Source: Halanaeroarchaeum sp. HSR-CO
GTDB taxonomy: Archaea > Halobacteriota > Halobacteria > Halobacteriales > Halobacteriaceae
Length of the DNA: 64,000 bases
Assembly: GCF_024972755.1 (NCBI RefSeq)
Contig: NZ_CP087724.1
Coordinates: forward strand, 992,001-1,056,000
Direction of reading: 5' to 3'
How positions within the stretch are numbered: the first letter of the stretch is position 1; the number at the start of each line of letters is the position of its first letter. Made by a program: the position numbers and the translations under genes. Shown piece after piece: positions 32,101-41,225 of the stretch. The notes below the pieces were generated by a model, which made no database searches, was not told the origin of the DNA, and saw nothing but the letters and a program-made list of their open reading frames with translations.

Positions 32101-34524
32101 TCAGTCTTCTCGGTTGGTCGCGAGCACCGTCGACACCGCATCGAGGTTTGCTTTCACGTCGTGCACCCGAACGATGTCCGCGCCACGGTCGGCTGCCAGG
32201 GCGGTCGCCGCGACAGTCGCTGCCCCCCGTTCGTCGGCGTCCAGCCCGATTTCGGCGAACATCGACTTGTGGGAGTGACCCACGAGGACCGGCCCGCCCA
32301 GTGCGTGGAACTCGTCGATCCGGTCGAGGAGGGCGAAGTTCTCTCGGGCCGACTTGCCGAACCCCAGCCCCGGATCGATGATGATCTGCGAGCGATCCAG
32401 GCCCGCACGTTCGGCGCGGTGGACCGCTTCAGCGAGTTCGTCGATGACGTCGTCGATGACGTCGTCGTACTCGACATCCCTCGTCGGATCGACGGGTGCA
32501 TCGATGCTGTGCATGACGACCAGTGGGACGTCGAACGCTGCGGCGAGGAAGGGCATCTCGGGGTCGTCCAGCCCGGTGACGTCGTTCAAGATGTCCGCAC
32601 CGGCCTCGAGTGCCGCGCGGCCGACGTCGGCGTCGCGGGTATCGACGGAGACGGCTACCTCGAGGTCCGCGAGGGCCTCGATGACGGGGACAACCCGTTC
32701 GCGTTCGACCGTGGGCGCAACTGGCTCCGCTCCCGGTCGGGTGCTCTCTCCACCGACGTCGATGATGTCGACGCCGGCATCGACCATCTCCCGTGCCCGC
32801 TCGACGGCCGCCTCGGTGGTGTCGTACTGGCCGCCGTCGTGGAAACTGTCGGGCGTGACGTTCAGGATGCCCATGATCGCCGGCCGGTCCTCCCACGGAT
32901 ATTCCCGCTCTCGAGACGGTGTACGGATGTCCAGGGCCCTCCGGAGGTCGTCGGCGAAGACGGAGAGACCGTATGGTTGCCCGTCGAGTTTCGTCACGAG
33001 CCGATTGAACTGCGCGAGCGTCCCCATGAGAACGACGTCCAGGTATCCTTCCGTCTGGTCGTTGAGACCGGAGATAGAACACTCCCCGCCCAGCGACAGC
33101 ATCTCCTCTTTGAGGTACTGCGCCTGGCGGTTCTGGACCCGTGTCGAGACGACCCGGTGGTGTCCTTTCGCTCGCATCCGCCAGACGCCCGGTGGGGTGA
33201 CGTGAGCCCGTTCGAGTGTCCGCCTCGCATCGGCGAGTGAATCCACATTTCGCGTGACGAATCGGCGCGTCCACCGCCGTCTCGCCTCGGCGATGGTGAA
33301 CAACGAGCCAGTGACCAGCACGCAGTCGTCGGCGTCGGCCTCGTCTATGGCCCTGTCGACGGCGGCCGCCACGCTGCTCATTGCCGTCACGTCGTCACTG
33401 ACGCGGTCGAAGACCGCCTCGAGGACGCTCTGGTCCTCCGCGCGGTCCGTATCCGGCCGACAGGTCGTGACGGTGTCCGGCGTCGGGAGGGCCGAGGCCA
33501 TGCCGACGTGGTCTTTGTCCTGCATCGATCCGACGACGACGTGGAGGTCGTCGTACGGTAGCTCGGCGAGCGTCCCGGCGACCGCCGCCATCCCGCCCGG
33601 ATTGTGCGCGCCGTCGAGGACGACGGCCGGATCCGTCTCCACGACCTCGAAGCGCCCCGGCCAGGTCGCCTTCCTGAGCCCTCGTGCGATGGACGATTCG
33701 TCGACGTCCGTGACCTGTCTCGCGAGCACGGCGGCGATACCGGCGTTCGTCGCCTGGTGGGTTCCCAGCAGTGGGATTACGGTCTCCACGGTCCAGTCCG
33801 CGTTCTCGAGCGTGATCGACGCCTCGTACGTTTCGGTTATGCCGCCGTACGTGGCGGTCACGTCGGCGTCCTGGTCACCGACAGTCGTCACGCTGTCGGC
33901 CACCTCGGAGACCGCTTCGAGAGCGCTCTCGGTGGTGCCGGTGACGAGCGGGTTCTCCGCCGGGGCGACGGTTGCCTTGTCGCGTGCGATCTCCTCGATG
34001 GTATCTCCGAGGACGCTCGTGTGCTCCAGTGTCACGCTCGTGACCGCGCTGGCGACCGGGTCGACTACGCTCGTCGCGTCGTAGCGTCCACCGATCCCGA
34101 CCTCGAGGATCGCGACGTCGACGTCCTCGCGGTCGAAGTACCACAACGCCATCGTGGTCATCACCTCGAAGAAGGTCGGGGCGTCGTTGTCCGCTGCGCG
34201 CTCGACGACGCGGGGTCGGATGCGTTCGGCGAACTCGGTGACCGCCGTCTCGGTGATGGTCCGGTCGTTCACCCGGATCCGTTCGCGGAAGTCGTCGAGG
34301 TGTGGAGAGGTGTACAGTCCGACGTCGAGGTCGGTCTCGGACAGCACGCGTTCGAGCATCCGTGCCGTGCTCCCCTTGCCGTTCGAACCGGCGATCTGGA
34401 CGTGCGCCGGCCCCTCGTGGGGGTCGTCGAGCCACGAGAGAAGGTCCGCCGTCGACGCCGTCCCGGGCTTGGGTCGATAGCGGCGTAAGTCGAGGAGGAA
34501 GTTTGCCGCCTCGTCGTAACGCAT
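32101..34524 (-). CDS. folCP: Bifunctional folylpolyglutamate synthase / dihydropteroate synthase (FolC-FolP fusion)
   Basis: The 807-residue protein fuses two folate enzymes. Residues 1-420 are FolC (dihydrofolate/folylpolyglutamate synthase), with the ATP P-loop AGSNGKGSTARMLERVL and the later VVLDGAHNPGGMAA. Residues 535-807 are FolP, with IMGILNVTPDSFHDGGQYDT, DVGGESTRPGAEPV and NDVTGLDDPE. A linker of about 100 residues (ISGLNDQTEGYLDVVLMG) lies between. This fusion is known in haloarchaea. It is divergent from hemE. The start MRYDEAANFLLDLRRY is chosen because upstream in-frame residues are outside the family. Confidence 0.94.
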   Translation of the reverse strand: MRYDEAANFLLDLRRYRPKPGTASTADLLSWLDDPHEGPAHVQIAGSNGKGSTARMLERVLSETDLDVGLYTSPHLDDFRERIRVNDRTITETAVTEFAERIRPRVVERAADNDAPTFFEVMTTMALWYFDREDVDVAILEVGIGGRYDATSVVDPVASAVTSVTLEHTSVLGDTIEEIARDKATVAPAENPLVTGTTESALEAVSEVADSVTTVGDQDADVTATYGGITETYEASITLENADWTVETVIPLLGTHQATNAGIAAVLARQVTDVDESSIARGLRKATWPGRFEVVETDPAVVLDGAHNPGGMAAVAGTLAELPYDDLHVVVGSMQDKDHVGMASALPTPDTVTTCRPDTDRAEDQSVLEAVFDRVSDDVTAMSSVAAAVDRAIDEADADDCVLVTGSLFTIAEARRRWTRRFVTRNVDSLADARRTLERAHVTPPGVWRMRAKGHHRVVSTRVQNRQAQYLKEEMLSLGGECSISGLNDQTEGYLDVVLMGTLAQFNRLVTKLDGQPYGLSVFADDLRRALDIRTPSREREYPWEDRPAIMGILNVTPDSFHDGGQYDTTEAAVERAREMVDAGVDIIDVGGESTRPGAEPVAPTVERERVVPVIEALADLEVAVSVDTRDADVGRAALEAGADILNDVTGLDDPEMPFLAAAFDVPLVVMHSIDAPVDPTRDVEYDDVIDDVIDELAEAVHRAERAGLDRSQIIIDPGLGFGKSARENFALLDRIDEFHALGGPVLVGHSHKSMFAEIGLDADERGAATVAATALAADRGADIVRVHDVKANLDAVSTVLATNRED

Positions 34525-34620
34525 ATGGGAGAGTCCGGGTGGTCGCGCATAGGCCTGTCGGAGTCGAACCGCGTCCGGGACGACCAACCTACTTTACCCC
34601 GCCCGTCCAACCCACACCCA

Positions 34621-35628
34621 ATGAAAGAACGGTTCCTCCGGGCCGCCCGTGGCGAGCGGACCGATCGTCCACCGGTCTGGCTGATGCGCCAGGCGGGACG
34701 GTACCTCCCCGAGTATCGCGACATCCGCGCCGACTACACGTTTCGCGAAGCCATCTCGACCCCGGACGTCGCAGAGGAGATTAGCCTCCAGCCCTGGGAG
34801 CGCTACCGCGTCGACGGTGTTGTCATGTACTCCGACATCCTCGTCGCGCTCGAACCGCTCGACCTCGAGTACCACATCGAATCCGGGGTCGGACCGGTCG
34901 TCGAGGAGCCGATCGAAGAGCCGAGAGACGTTCCCGAGGGCCAGGCGCCAGTATCGGAGTCCCTCGATTACGTCGGCGAGTTGCTCGAACGGCTGCACGA
35001 CCGAGTCGGTGACGAGGCGGCCGTCATCGGCTTTGCCGGCGGGCCGTTCACCCTCGCCTCCTACGCCGTCGCGGGGAAGCCGTCTCGGTCGCACGTCCCC
35101 GTCAGGGGGTTCCGCGCGAAACATCCCGACGCCTTCGCGAATCTCCTCGAGACCTTCGCCGACGTGGTCGGGGAGTTCTTGCAGTATCAGGTCGCCCACG
35201 GAGCGGACGTCGTCCAGCTGTTCGACACGTACGCGGGACTGCTCGGCCCCGACGACTACGAAGAGTTCATCCTGCCCGTCCACCAGCGTATCCTCGAGAC
35301 TGTGGACGTTCCGACTATCGTCTTCGTCAGAAACATGGCCGGCCGACTGGAGCAGTTACGGGAGAGCGGCGCAGACGTGATCGGCCTCGACTGGACGGTG
35401 GACATCGAGGAGGCCCGGGAGACGCTGGGCGACGTGCCGGTCCAGGGCAATCTCGACCCCTCGTACCTCCTCGGCGACCCGGATTTCGTCGCCGAACGGA
35501 CCCGGGAGCTGATCCAGCGGGCCGGCGACGCCGGACACATCCTCAACCTGGGCCACGGCGTCGACCGGCGGACCGATCCGCTGGCCGTCGAGGCGTTCGT
35601 CAGGACGGCGAAATCGATCGAACGGTGA
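34621..35628 (+). CDS. hemE: Uroporphyrinogen decarboxylase
   Basis: The 335-residue protein has the family hallmarks PPVWLMRQAGRYLPEYR near the N-terminus and FAGGPFTLASYAV in the middle, then GLDWTVDIEEAR and VQGNLDP. It decarboxylates uroporphyrinogen III to coproporphyrinogen III in heme synthesis. hemH follows in convergent orientation 12 bases away, so two heme genes meet tail to tail. A tttacc element about 26 bases before the ATG suggests a leaderless mRNA. Confidence 0.95.
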   Translation: MKERFLRAARGERTDRPPVWLMRQAGRYLPEYRDIRADYTFREAISTPDVAEEISLQPWERYRVDGVVMYSDILVALEPLDLEYHIESGVGPVVEEPIEEPRDVPEGQAPVSESLDYVGELLERLHDRVGDEAAVIGFAGGPFTLASYAVAGKPSRSHVPVRGFRAKHPDAFANLLETFADVVGEFLQYQVAHGADVVQLFDTYAGLLGPDDYEEFILPVHQRILETVDVPTIVFVRNMAGRLEQLRESGADVIGLDWTVDIEEARETLGDVPVQGNLDPSYLLGDPDFVAERTRELIQRAGDAGHILNLGHGVDRRTDPLAVEAFVRTAKSIER

Positions 35629-35640
35629 CCTCGTTCTGGC

Positions 35641-36684
35641 CTACAGATCGGCGTTGAGACAGTACGTTCCCGGTTCGTCCCGGCACTGACACTGTCGGAG
35701 CTGGTAGTAGCGCGGGTCGAAGTCGGCGATGAACGGTTCGACCAGATCGGCCATGATGCCGGGGAGGCGCGGTTCGTCGTGGGGAACCGGTACCCGGTAG
35801 AACTCCAGTCCCGCCGCCTCGGCCTCCTCGGCCAGTTCCTCGTCGAGTTCCGAGAGGGTCTCGGACTGCTCGTGGAGGAAGCTCGCTGGCTCGACGACCA
35901 CGCGCTCGGCGTCCACCGTTGCGATGGCTTCCTCGACTTCCGGCTCCGTCCAGGGGATATCGCGGTTCTCGTGGTTCTGGAATCCCAGCGTATAGTCGTC
36001 CACACCGAGGAGCGCGGCCATCGTCTCGGTGTACTCGTCGACGTACTGGTCGTATCGACTCCCCTCCTCCAGGTAGTGGAGGGTCGTCCCGTGCGCCGAG
36101 AAGAGCAGTTCCGTGTCTGGATCCTGGAGGTCCAGGCCGGACTGGGAGACGAACGACTGGACGTTCTCCGCCCGCATCCGTGGATAGGTCGGATGGCGGT
36201 GCCACCCCGTGACCGCGTTCCACTGCACGTCACGGTCGCGGTCCCTGACGGCCGCTTCGAGGTCGTCGACCGCGAAGACGTTCGTCGAGGGGCCGCTGAG
36301 CGGGTAGACCGGGAAGCCGATGAGGTGCTCGACGCCGTCGTCGAATGCCGCTTCCACGGCGTCCCCGATGAGCGGTTCGGTGTACTGATAGCCGAGGTAG
36401 GTCCTCGCGTCGTAGCCGCGCCCTTCGAGTTCGGCCTGGAGGGACTCGGCCTGTGCTTCCGCCTGCGCCTGGAGCGGCGACCCGCCGATCGCCTCGTACT
36501 CCTCGATGAGGGCCGGCGCCCGCCGCTCCGCCAGGGTCCGGGCACGCTCTCTGGCCTCGGCTTCGGTATCGTATCGCTCGAGGTCCGCGTTATCGAAGAA
36601 GATCCGCTCGAGATACGTGGTCACTTCCGCACGATCCGGCGTTGCAGGTTCGCCGAAGTTCAACAGGACGACGCCGACGTTCAT
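35641..36684 (-). CDS. hemH: Ferrochelatase
   Basis: The 347-residue protein begins MNVGVVLLNFGEPATPDRA, the ferrochelatase opening. It contains the active-site His in FSAHGTTLHYL and a region equivalent to the conserved SDHxETLxExD segment (LHEQSETLSELDEEL). It inserts iron into a porphyrin or coproporphyrin. The last 20 residues hold three cysteines (332, 334 and 342, as CQC and YCLNADL), unusual enough to suggest metal or Fe-S binding; this is inferred. It faces hemE tail to tail. Confidence 0.92.
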   Translation of the reverse strand: MNVGVVLLNFGEPATPDRAEVTTYLERIFFDNADLERYDTEAEARERARTLAERRAPALIEEYEAIGGSPLQAQAEAQAESLQAELEGRGYDARTYLGYQYTEPLIGDAVEAAFDDGVEHLIGFPVYPLSGPSTNVFAVDDLEAAVRDRDRDVQWNAVTGWHRHPTYPRMRAENVQSFVSQSGLDLQDPDTELLFSAHGTTLHYLEEGSRYDQYVDEYTETMAALLGVDDYTLGFQNHENRDIPWTEPEVEEAIATVDAERVVVEPASFLHEQSETLSELDEELAEEAEAAGLEFYRVPVPHDEPRLPGIMADLVEPFIADFDPRYYQLRQCQCRDEPGTYCLNADL

Positions 36685-36763
36685 GGCTTCATCTCCGGGT
36701 GGACCCCGGGTATAGGCTTCGGTGTCGTCGGTTTGCGCCCGTTTGGACTGGGCGGTTGCCCCC
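36685..36763. other. Short gap upstream of hemH, no gene seen
   Basis: Between the hemH start and the first 108-bp unit are 79 bases with a C run at 36759-36767. Any hemH promoter must lie here or in the repeat. I see no clear TATA box. Confidence 0.4.
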
Positions 36764-36984
36764 CCCCTCTAGTCGTGTCTGAACGCACGACTGCCAGTGA
36801 ACGCGATGGCCATCCAAGCCCTCGCTCGCTTCGCTCGCTCGCCCTTGGAGATTCCGCCAGGACCGCAACCGCCCCTCTAGTCGTGTCTGAACGCACGACT
36901 GCCAGTGAACGCGATGGCCATCCAAGCCCTCGCTCGCTTCGCTCGCTCCCCCTTGGAGATTCCGCCAGGACCGCAACCGCCCCT
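36764..36984. repeat. 108-bp tandem repeat duplicating the 3' end of purNH
   Basis: Two near-identical 108-bp units lie in tandem (about 36764-36871 and 36872-36979). The motif ctctagtcgtgtctgaacg recurs a third time at exactly the same 108-base spacing inside the end of purNH. Read on the minus strand, each copy encodes MAIAFTGSRAFRHD and a stop codon, compared with the true tail MAMAFTGSRAFRHD. The copies also contain a palindromic-looking cgctcgcttcgctcgctc block. The two copies share substitutions that purNH does not, so the unit was probably duplicated after diverging from the gene. Confidence 0.85.
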
Positions 36985-38595
36985 CTAGTCGTGTCTGAAC
37001 GCACGACTGCCAGTGAACGCCATCGCCATCCCGTGCTCGTCCGCGGCCTCGATGACGTCATCGTCGTTGACCGAGCCACCCGGCTGGACGACGGCTTCGA
37101 TTCCCGCCTTCGCGGCTTCCTCGATCCCGTCCGGGAAGGGGAAGAACGCGTCGGAGGCCATCACGGCGCCCTCGGCAGTCTTGCCCTCGGCGTCCTTCTC
37201 GGCTTTCATCGCGGCGATCTTGACCGCGTCGACGCGGCTCACCTGGCCGACGCCCAGCCCCACGGTCTCCGTGCCCTTTGCGAAGAGGATGCCGTTGGAC
37301 TTGACGTGCTTCATCGTCTGCCAGGCGAACACCATGGCCTCGAGTTCTTCCTCGGTCGGCTCTCGTTCGGTAACGACTTCGAGGTCCTCGGCGGTTATCT
37401 CCTGCTGGTCGCGTTCCTGGACGAGACGTCCGCCGACGATTGGTTTCTCGGTGAGCGTCTCGGTGACCTCTCCGAGGTCCCCCACGTCGAGGACGCGCAA
37501 GTTCTTTTTCTCGCGCAGGATGGCGAGTGCCTCCTCGGTGTAGCCGGGCGCCACGACGACTTCCTTGAACGAATCGGTGATCTGTTCGGCGGTCGCGGCG
37601 TCGCACTCCCGGTTGAGCGCGACGATGCCGCCGAACGCACTCATCGGGTCTGTCGCGAGCGCCTTCTCGTAGGCTTCGGCGACGGAATCGGCGACCGCAC
37701 AGCCGGCCGGATTCGTGTGCTTGATGACGGCCGCGGCGGGGTCGTCGAACTCCTTGATGAGGTTGAGTGCGCCGTCGGCGTCGTTGTAGTTGTTGTACGA
37801 GAGCGCCTTCGCCCCCTCGTTCAGTTGGTCGGCGTCGACGACGTTCGCCTCCTCGACCGTGGCGTCGGCGTAGAGCGCGGCGTCCTGATGGGGGTTCTCG
37901 CCGTATCTGAGTTCGCGGACGCGGTCGTCGGAGACGACGCGACGATCCGGGAACGACCCCCCACCATCGCCCTCGACGGTGACGGTGTCGCCATCGACCG
38001 TGACGCGACCCTCGGCGAACCACCGGACTGCCCGCGGGTACGCCTTGAACTCGCCCTCGTAGAGGACGCGATCTTTGAGGTCGCTCTCGTCGTCGCCCTC
38101 GTAGACCGGCACGGGTTCCTGGGTGATGACCGGTCCGGCGTCCACTTCGGATTCGAGCAGGCTGCCGTCCTCGGCGACCGCGTTCGTGACGACGTGGACC
38201 GTACACCCGGTGAGGGCGACGCCGGCCTCGAGTACCTGTTCGTGCGCGTTCATCCCTGGGAACGAGGGGAGCAGGGCCGGGTGGACGTTGATGGTCGTCG
38301 GCGCCTCGTCGAGGAACGTACTCGAGAGGATTCGCATGTAGCCGTCGAGAACGACCAGGTCGAAGTCGTACCCCGACAGGGCCTCGAGGACCGCCCGTTC
38401 GTGCTCGAAGCGGTCCATATCGTCGGTCTGCTCCACGATTTCGGTGGGGATGTCGCGTTTCTCCGCCGTCTCGAGCACCGGCGCGTCCGGGTCGTTCGAG
38501 AGAACGACGCCCAGTTCGGCACCGCCCGGTCGGCGGTCCTGGATATGCATGAGGTTCCGTCCCCGATTGCTCGCCATGCCGGCAATCCGTACCAT
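36985..38595 (-). CDS. purNH: Fused PurN-PurH (GAR and AICAR formyltransferase)
   Basis: The 536-residue protein joins an N-terminal PurN-type formyltransferase (residues 1-190, with MASNRGRNL, INVHPALLPSFPG and VDAGPVI) to a C-terminal AICAR formyltransferase (about 225-536). The latter shows LRYGENPHQDAALY and KHTNPAGCAVADSV. It covers the third and ninth steps of purine synthesis. The IMP cyclohydrolase half of bacterial PurH is missing; archaea use PurO or an equivalent for that step. The start MVRIAGMASNRG follows family practice. Its last codons lie in the 108-bp repeat. Confidence 0.93.
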   Translation of the reverse strand: MVRIAGMASNRGRNLMHIQDRRPGGAELGVVLSNDPDAPVLETAEKRDIPTEIVEQTDDMDRFEHERAVLEALSGYDFDLVVLDGYMRILSSTFLDEAPTTINVHPALLPSFPGMNAHEQVLEAGVALTGCTVHVVTNAVAEDGSLLESEVDAGPVITQEPVPVYEGDDESDLKDRVLYEGEFKAYPRAVRWFAEGRVTVDGDTVTVEGDGGGSFPDRRVVSDDRVRELRYGENPHQDAALYADATVEEANVVDADQLNEGAKALSYNNYNDADGALNLIKEFDDPAAAVIKHTNPAGCAVADSVAEAYEKALATDPMSAFGGIVALNRECDAATAEQITDSFKEVVVAPGYTEEALAILREKKNLRVLDVGDLGEVTETLTEKPIVGGRLVQERDQQEITAEDLEVVTEREPTEEELEAMVFAWQTMKHVKSNGILFAKGTETVGLGVGQVSRVDAVKIAAMKAEKDAEGKTAEGAVMASDAFFPFPDGIEEAAKAGIEAVVQPGGSVNDDDVIEAADEHGMAMAFTGSRAFRHD

Positions 38596-38761
38596 GCTGA
38601 GACCACCGTCTGCGAGGGGCAAAGGAATTGCGGTTGTAAAGCGGATTGTATCCACGATTGCGGATTGAATCGGCCAAATTCGGGGCGAAAAACCATGTTG
38701 GTATGCACGCCTGTGGGTGGATACCGACACGTTTTTGCGCCGACCGCCGTCTTTGCGCTGT

Positions 38762-40144
38762 ATGTACCCCGACCGAAGTCCGCTCGACGCGGTCTCACCT
38801 CTCGACGGTCGATACGCCGGTCGCACGGCCCCGCTGGCGCCCTACGCGAGCGAGGCCGCGCTCATGCGGACACGCGTGCAGGTCGAGATAGCGTACCTCA
38901 TCGCCCTCGCCGACCTCCCGGCGGTCCCGTTCTCGCTCGAGGCCGACGAACGAGACGCCTTGCGGTCGGTCTACGAGAACTTCGACGACGAGGACGCTCG
39001 CCTCGTCAAACGCATCGAGACGGAGGGCGCCCGCGGGTACGCGGCGACCAACCACGACGTCAAGGCCGTCGAGTACTTCGTCCGCGAACACGCACCCGAA
39101 CGGGTCCATCCGTGGATCCACTTCGGGCTGACCAGCGAGGACGTGAACAATCTCGCGCATCGGCTCCTCGTCAGACCGGCGATGGAGGCAGTCCTTCTTC
39201 CCGAACTGCGCGCAATCCGTGACGAACTCGTCGAGATGGCCCACGACCACGCCGACCTGCCGATGCTCGCGCGAACTCATGGCCAGCCAGCCACGCCGAC
39301 GACGTTCGGCAAGGAGATGGCCGTCTTCGCCACCCGATTGGGCCGGGCCATCGGTCGCATCGAGACCGCCGTCGACGAGCTCCAGGGCAAACTCGGCGGC
39401 GCGTCGGGGACGCTCGCGGCTCACGAGGTGGCCTATCCGGACGTCGATTGGCGGGCGTTCTCTCGGCAGTTCGTCGAATCGCTCGGCTTCGAGCACGTGG
39501 AACCGACTACGCAGATCAACCCGAGCGACGACCTGGCGACCCTCTTCGACGCAGTTCGCGGTGCGAACGCCGTCCTCCTCGACCTCGACCGCGACGTCTG
39601 GCGCTACGTCAGCGACCGGTATCTCGGCCAGGAGGCGGCCGCGGGCGAGACCGGGTCCTCGACCATGCCGCACAAGGTGAATCCCATCGACTTCGAGAAC
39701 AGCGAGGGGAATCTCTCGAAGGCCAACAGCGACCTCCAGTTCCTCGGCGAATACCTCACGTCGTCCCGACTCCAGCGAGACCTCTCGGACTCGACGGTCA
39801 AGCGGAATATCGGCGCTGCCTTCGCGTACTGTCTGCTCGGGTACGTCAAGCTCCGCGATGGACTCGCGACGGTCGTCCCGAACGAAGCGGTCATGCGAGA
39901 GGACCTGGAGGGGACGCCCGAGGTGATCGGTGAGGCCGTCCAGACCATCCTCCGTCGAGAGGGCAAATCGGACGCCTACGAACACGTGAAGGAGCTGACC
40001 CGGGGACAGCGCGTCGACCTCGAGGACTTCCGTGCCCTCTTCGACGACCTGGACGTCTCTGAGTCGGTCAGAGAGGAACTGCGCGCGCTGACGCCAGCGA
40101 CCTACACCGGCGTCGCGAGCGACCTGGCCGAGGACGTGCAGTAG
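38762..40144 (+). CDS. purB: Adenylosuccinate lyase
   Basis: The 460-residue fumarase/aspartase-superfamily protein starts with DAVSPLDGRYAG. It contains HFGLTSEDVNNLAHRL, the catalytic-His region ARTHGQPATPTTFGKEMA and the signature loop GSSTMPHKVNPIDFEN. It splits succinyl-AICAR and adenylosuccinate to release fumarate. It is divergent from purNH across a 166-base gap, so two purine genes share a promoter region; a tttttg element lies about 26 bases before the purB ATG. Confidence 0.95.
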   Translation: MYPDRSPLDAVSPLDGRYAGRTAPLAPYASEAALMRTRVQVEIAYLIALADLPAVPFSLEADERDALRSVYENFDDEDARLVKRIETEGARGYAATNHDVKAVEYFVREHAPERVHPWIHFGLTSEDVNNLAHRLLVRPAMEAVLLPELRAIRDELVEMAHDHADLPMLARTHGQPATPTTFGKEMAVFATRLGRAIGRIETAVDELQGKLGGASGTLAAHEVAYPDVDWRAFSRQFVESLGFEHVEPTTQINPSDDLATLFDAVRGANAVLLDLDRDVWRYVSDRYLGQEAAAGETGSSTMPHKVNPIDFENSEGNLSKANSDLQFLGEYLTSSRLQRDLSDSTVKRNIGAAFAYCLLGYVKLRDGLATVVPNEAVMREDLEGTPEVIGEAVQTILRREGKSDAYEHVKELTRGQRVDLEDFRALFDDLDVSESVREELRALTPATYTGVASDLAEDVQ

Positions 40145-40151
40145 TCTCCGG

Positions 40152-41225
40152 TCATTCGGAATCGAACAGCGTTTCGAGTGCGTCCTCGAGCGCCACGCCT
40201 GCCTCCTCGACGGCCGATATCGTGACGTACTCTCGCTCGCCGTGGGCCACCGGTCCCGCACCGTCCTGGAGATGCCCGGGACCGAAAACGACGGTCGGTG
40301 CGTCCTTCGCGAAGTAGGATGCCTCCGTCGCGGCACCGAACGCTCTAACCTCCCCGCCGCTCGCCGTCTGGAGGGCGGTGACGACGGGTGCCTCCGGGTC
40401 GGTCTCGAACGCCTCGAGGAACGGCGTCGGCCGATCTTCGGGTTCGACGTCGATCGAGAGGGTGTCGGGCGTGTGTGCCCTGAGGTGCTGGCCGAGCAGG
40501 TCGAACAACCGATCGGCGGACTCCGGCGGGACGCTCCGCCGGTCGAAGGTGATCGTCACCTGCGAGGGAACCCGGTTGGTCGCTTCACCCCCCTCGACGA
40601 GCGTGGGGGTGAGCGTCGGCGGTCCCAGTCTGGGGTGGGGTGCCGGGCCGAATTCGGCGTCGAAGGAGTCCAGTGCCGCGATGGCCTGCGCGGCCCCCGA
40701 GATGGCATTGACGCCCGCCGATGGCTCGGCGGCATGCGCACCCGTCCCGCCGATGGTCACCGTTCCCTGGAATCGGCCACGGGCCGCGACACAGACGTCG
40801 AGACCGGTCGGTTCGCCGACGATGTAGGCGTCGGCATCGAGGTCGAGGTGCGCTGCACCGGTCGACGCGGTCTCTTCGTCCGGCGTGACCGCGAGCGTGA
40901 GCGTGCCCGTGGATGGCTCGGTAGCGAGGAATGCCGCGAGTATCGCTGCGAGCGGCCCCTTCGCGTCGCAGGAACCACGACCGCGTATCTCGTGGTCCGT
41001 TCGCTCGAAGGGGACGTGCGGTGGGACCGTGTCGATGTGCGTGTTGAGGACGACGTGTGGCTGTCCCTCCCCCTTCGACGCGACGACGTTGCCCGCATCG
41101 TCGATGGTAGGGGATGCACCGTGTTCTTCCAGGGTCGAGACGAGCAGTGCTCGCATCTCGTCGACGCCCTCGTGGGAGGGCGTCTGGACGGCGCGTTCGA
41201 GAAACGAGATCGGATCGAAGCTCAT
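40152..41225 (-). CDS. dapE: Succinyl-diaminopimelate desuccinylase
   Basis: The 357-residue M20 metallohydrolase has the two-zinc ligand motifs VLNTHIDTVPPH, RGSCDAKGPLAAILAAF and VTPDEETASTG, and a dimerisation domain in the middle (GGTGAHAAEPSAGVNAI). It removes succinate from N-succinyl-LL-diaminopimelate. It is the last gene of the lysine operon, and its ATG overlaps the dapF stop by four bases, indicating tight coupling. Related M20 enzymes such as LysK and ArgE look similar, but the operon context favours DapE. Confidence 0.88.
   Translation of the reverse strand: MSFDPISFLERAVQTPSHEGVDEMRALLVSTLEEHGASPTIDDAGNVVASKGEGQPHVVLNTHIDTVPPHVPFERTDHEIRGRGSCDAKGPLAAILAAFLATEPSTGTLTLAVTPDEETASTGAAHLDLDADAYIVGEPTGLDVCVAARGRFQGTVTIGGTGAHAAEPSAGVNAISGAAQAIAALDSFDAEFGPAPHPRLGPPTLTPTLVEGGEATNRVPSQVTITFDRRSVPPESADRLFDLLGQHLRAHTPDTLSIDVEPEDRPTPFLEAFETDPEAPVVTALQTASGGEVRAFGAATEASYFAKDAPTVVFGPGHLQDGAGPVAHGEREYVTISAVEEAGVALEDALETLFDSE

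Noticed and set aside
36764-36984. Repeat array as a possible CRISPR
   Set aside because: The units are contiguous 108-bp tandem copies with no unique spacers and duplicate a gene end.
38596-38761. Possible tRNA or small RNA between purNH and purB
   Set aside because: No cloverleaf or conserved T-loop sequence is visible; it fits a divergent promoter region.
35779-39222. Very long plus-strand open frame of 1147 codons
   Set aside because: It is antisense to hemH and purNH, both supported by strong motifs, and has no recognisable domain. It is a high-GC shadow frame.
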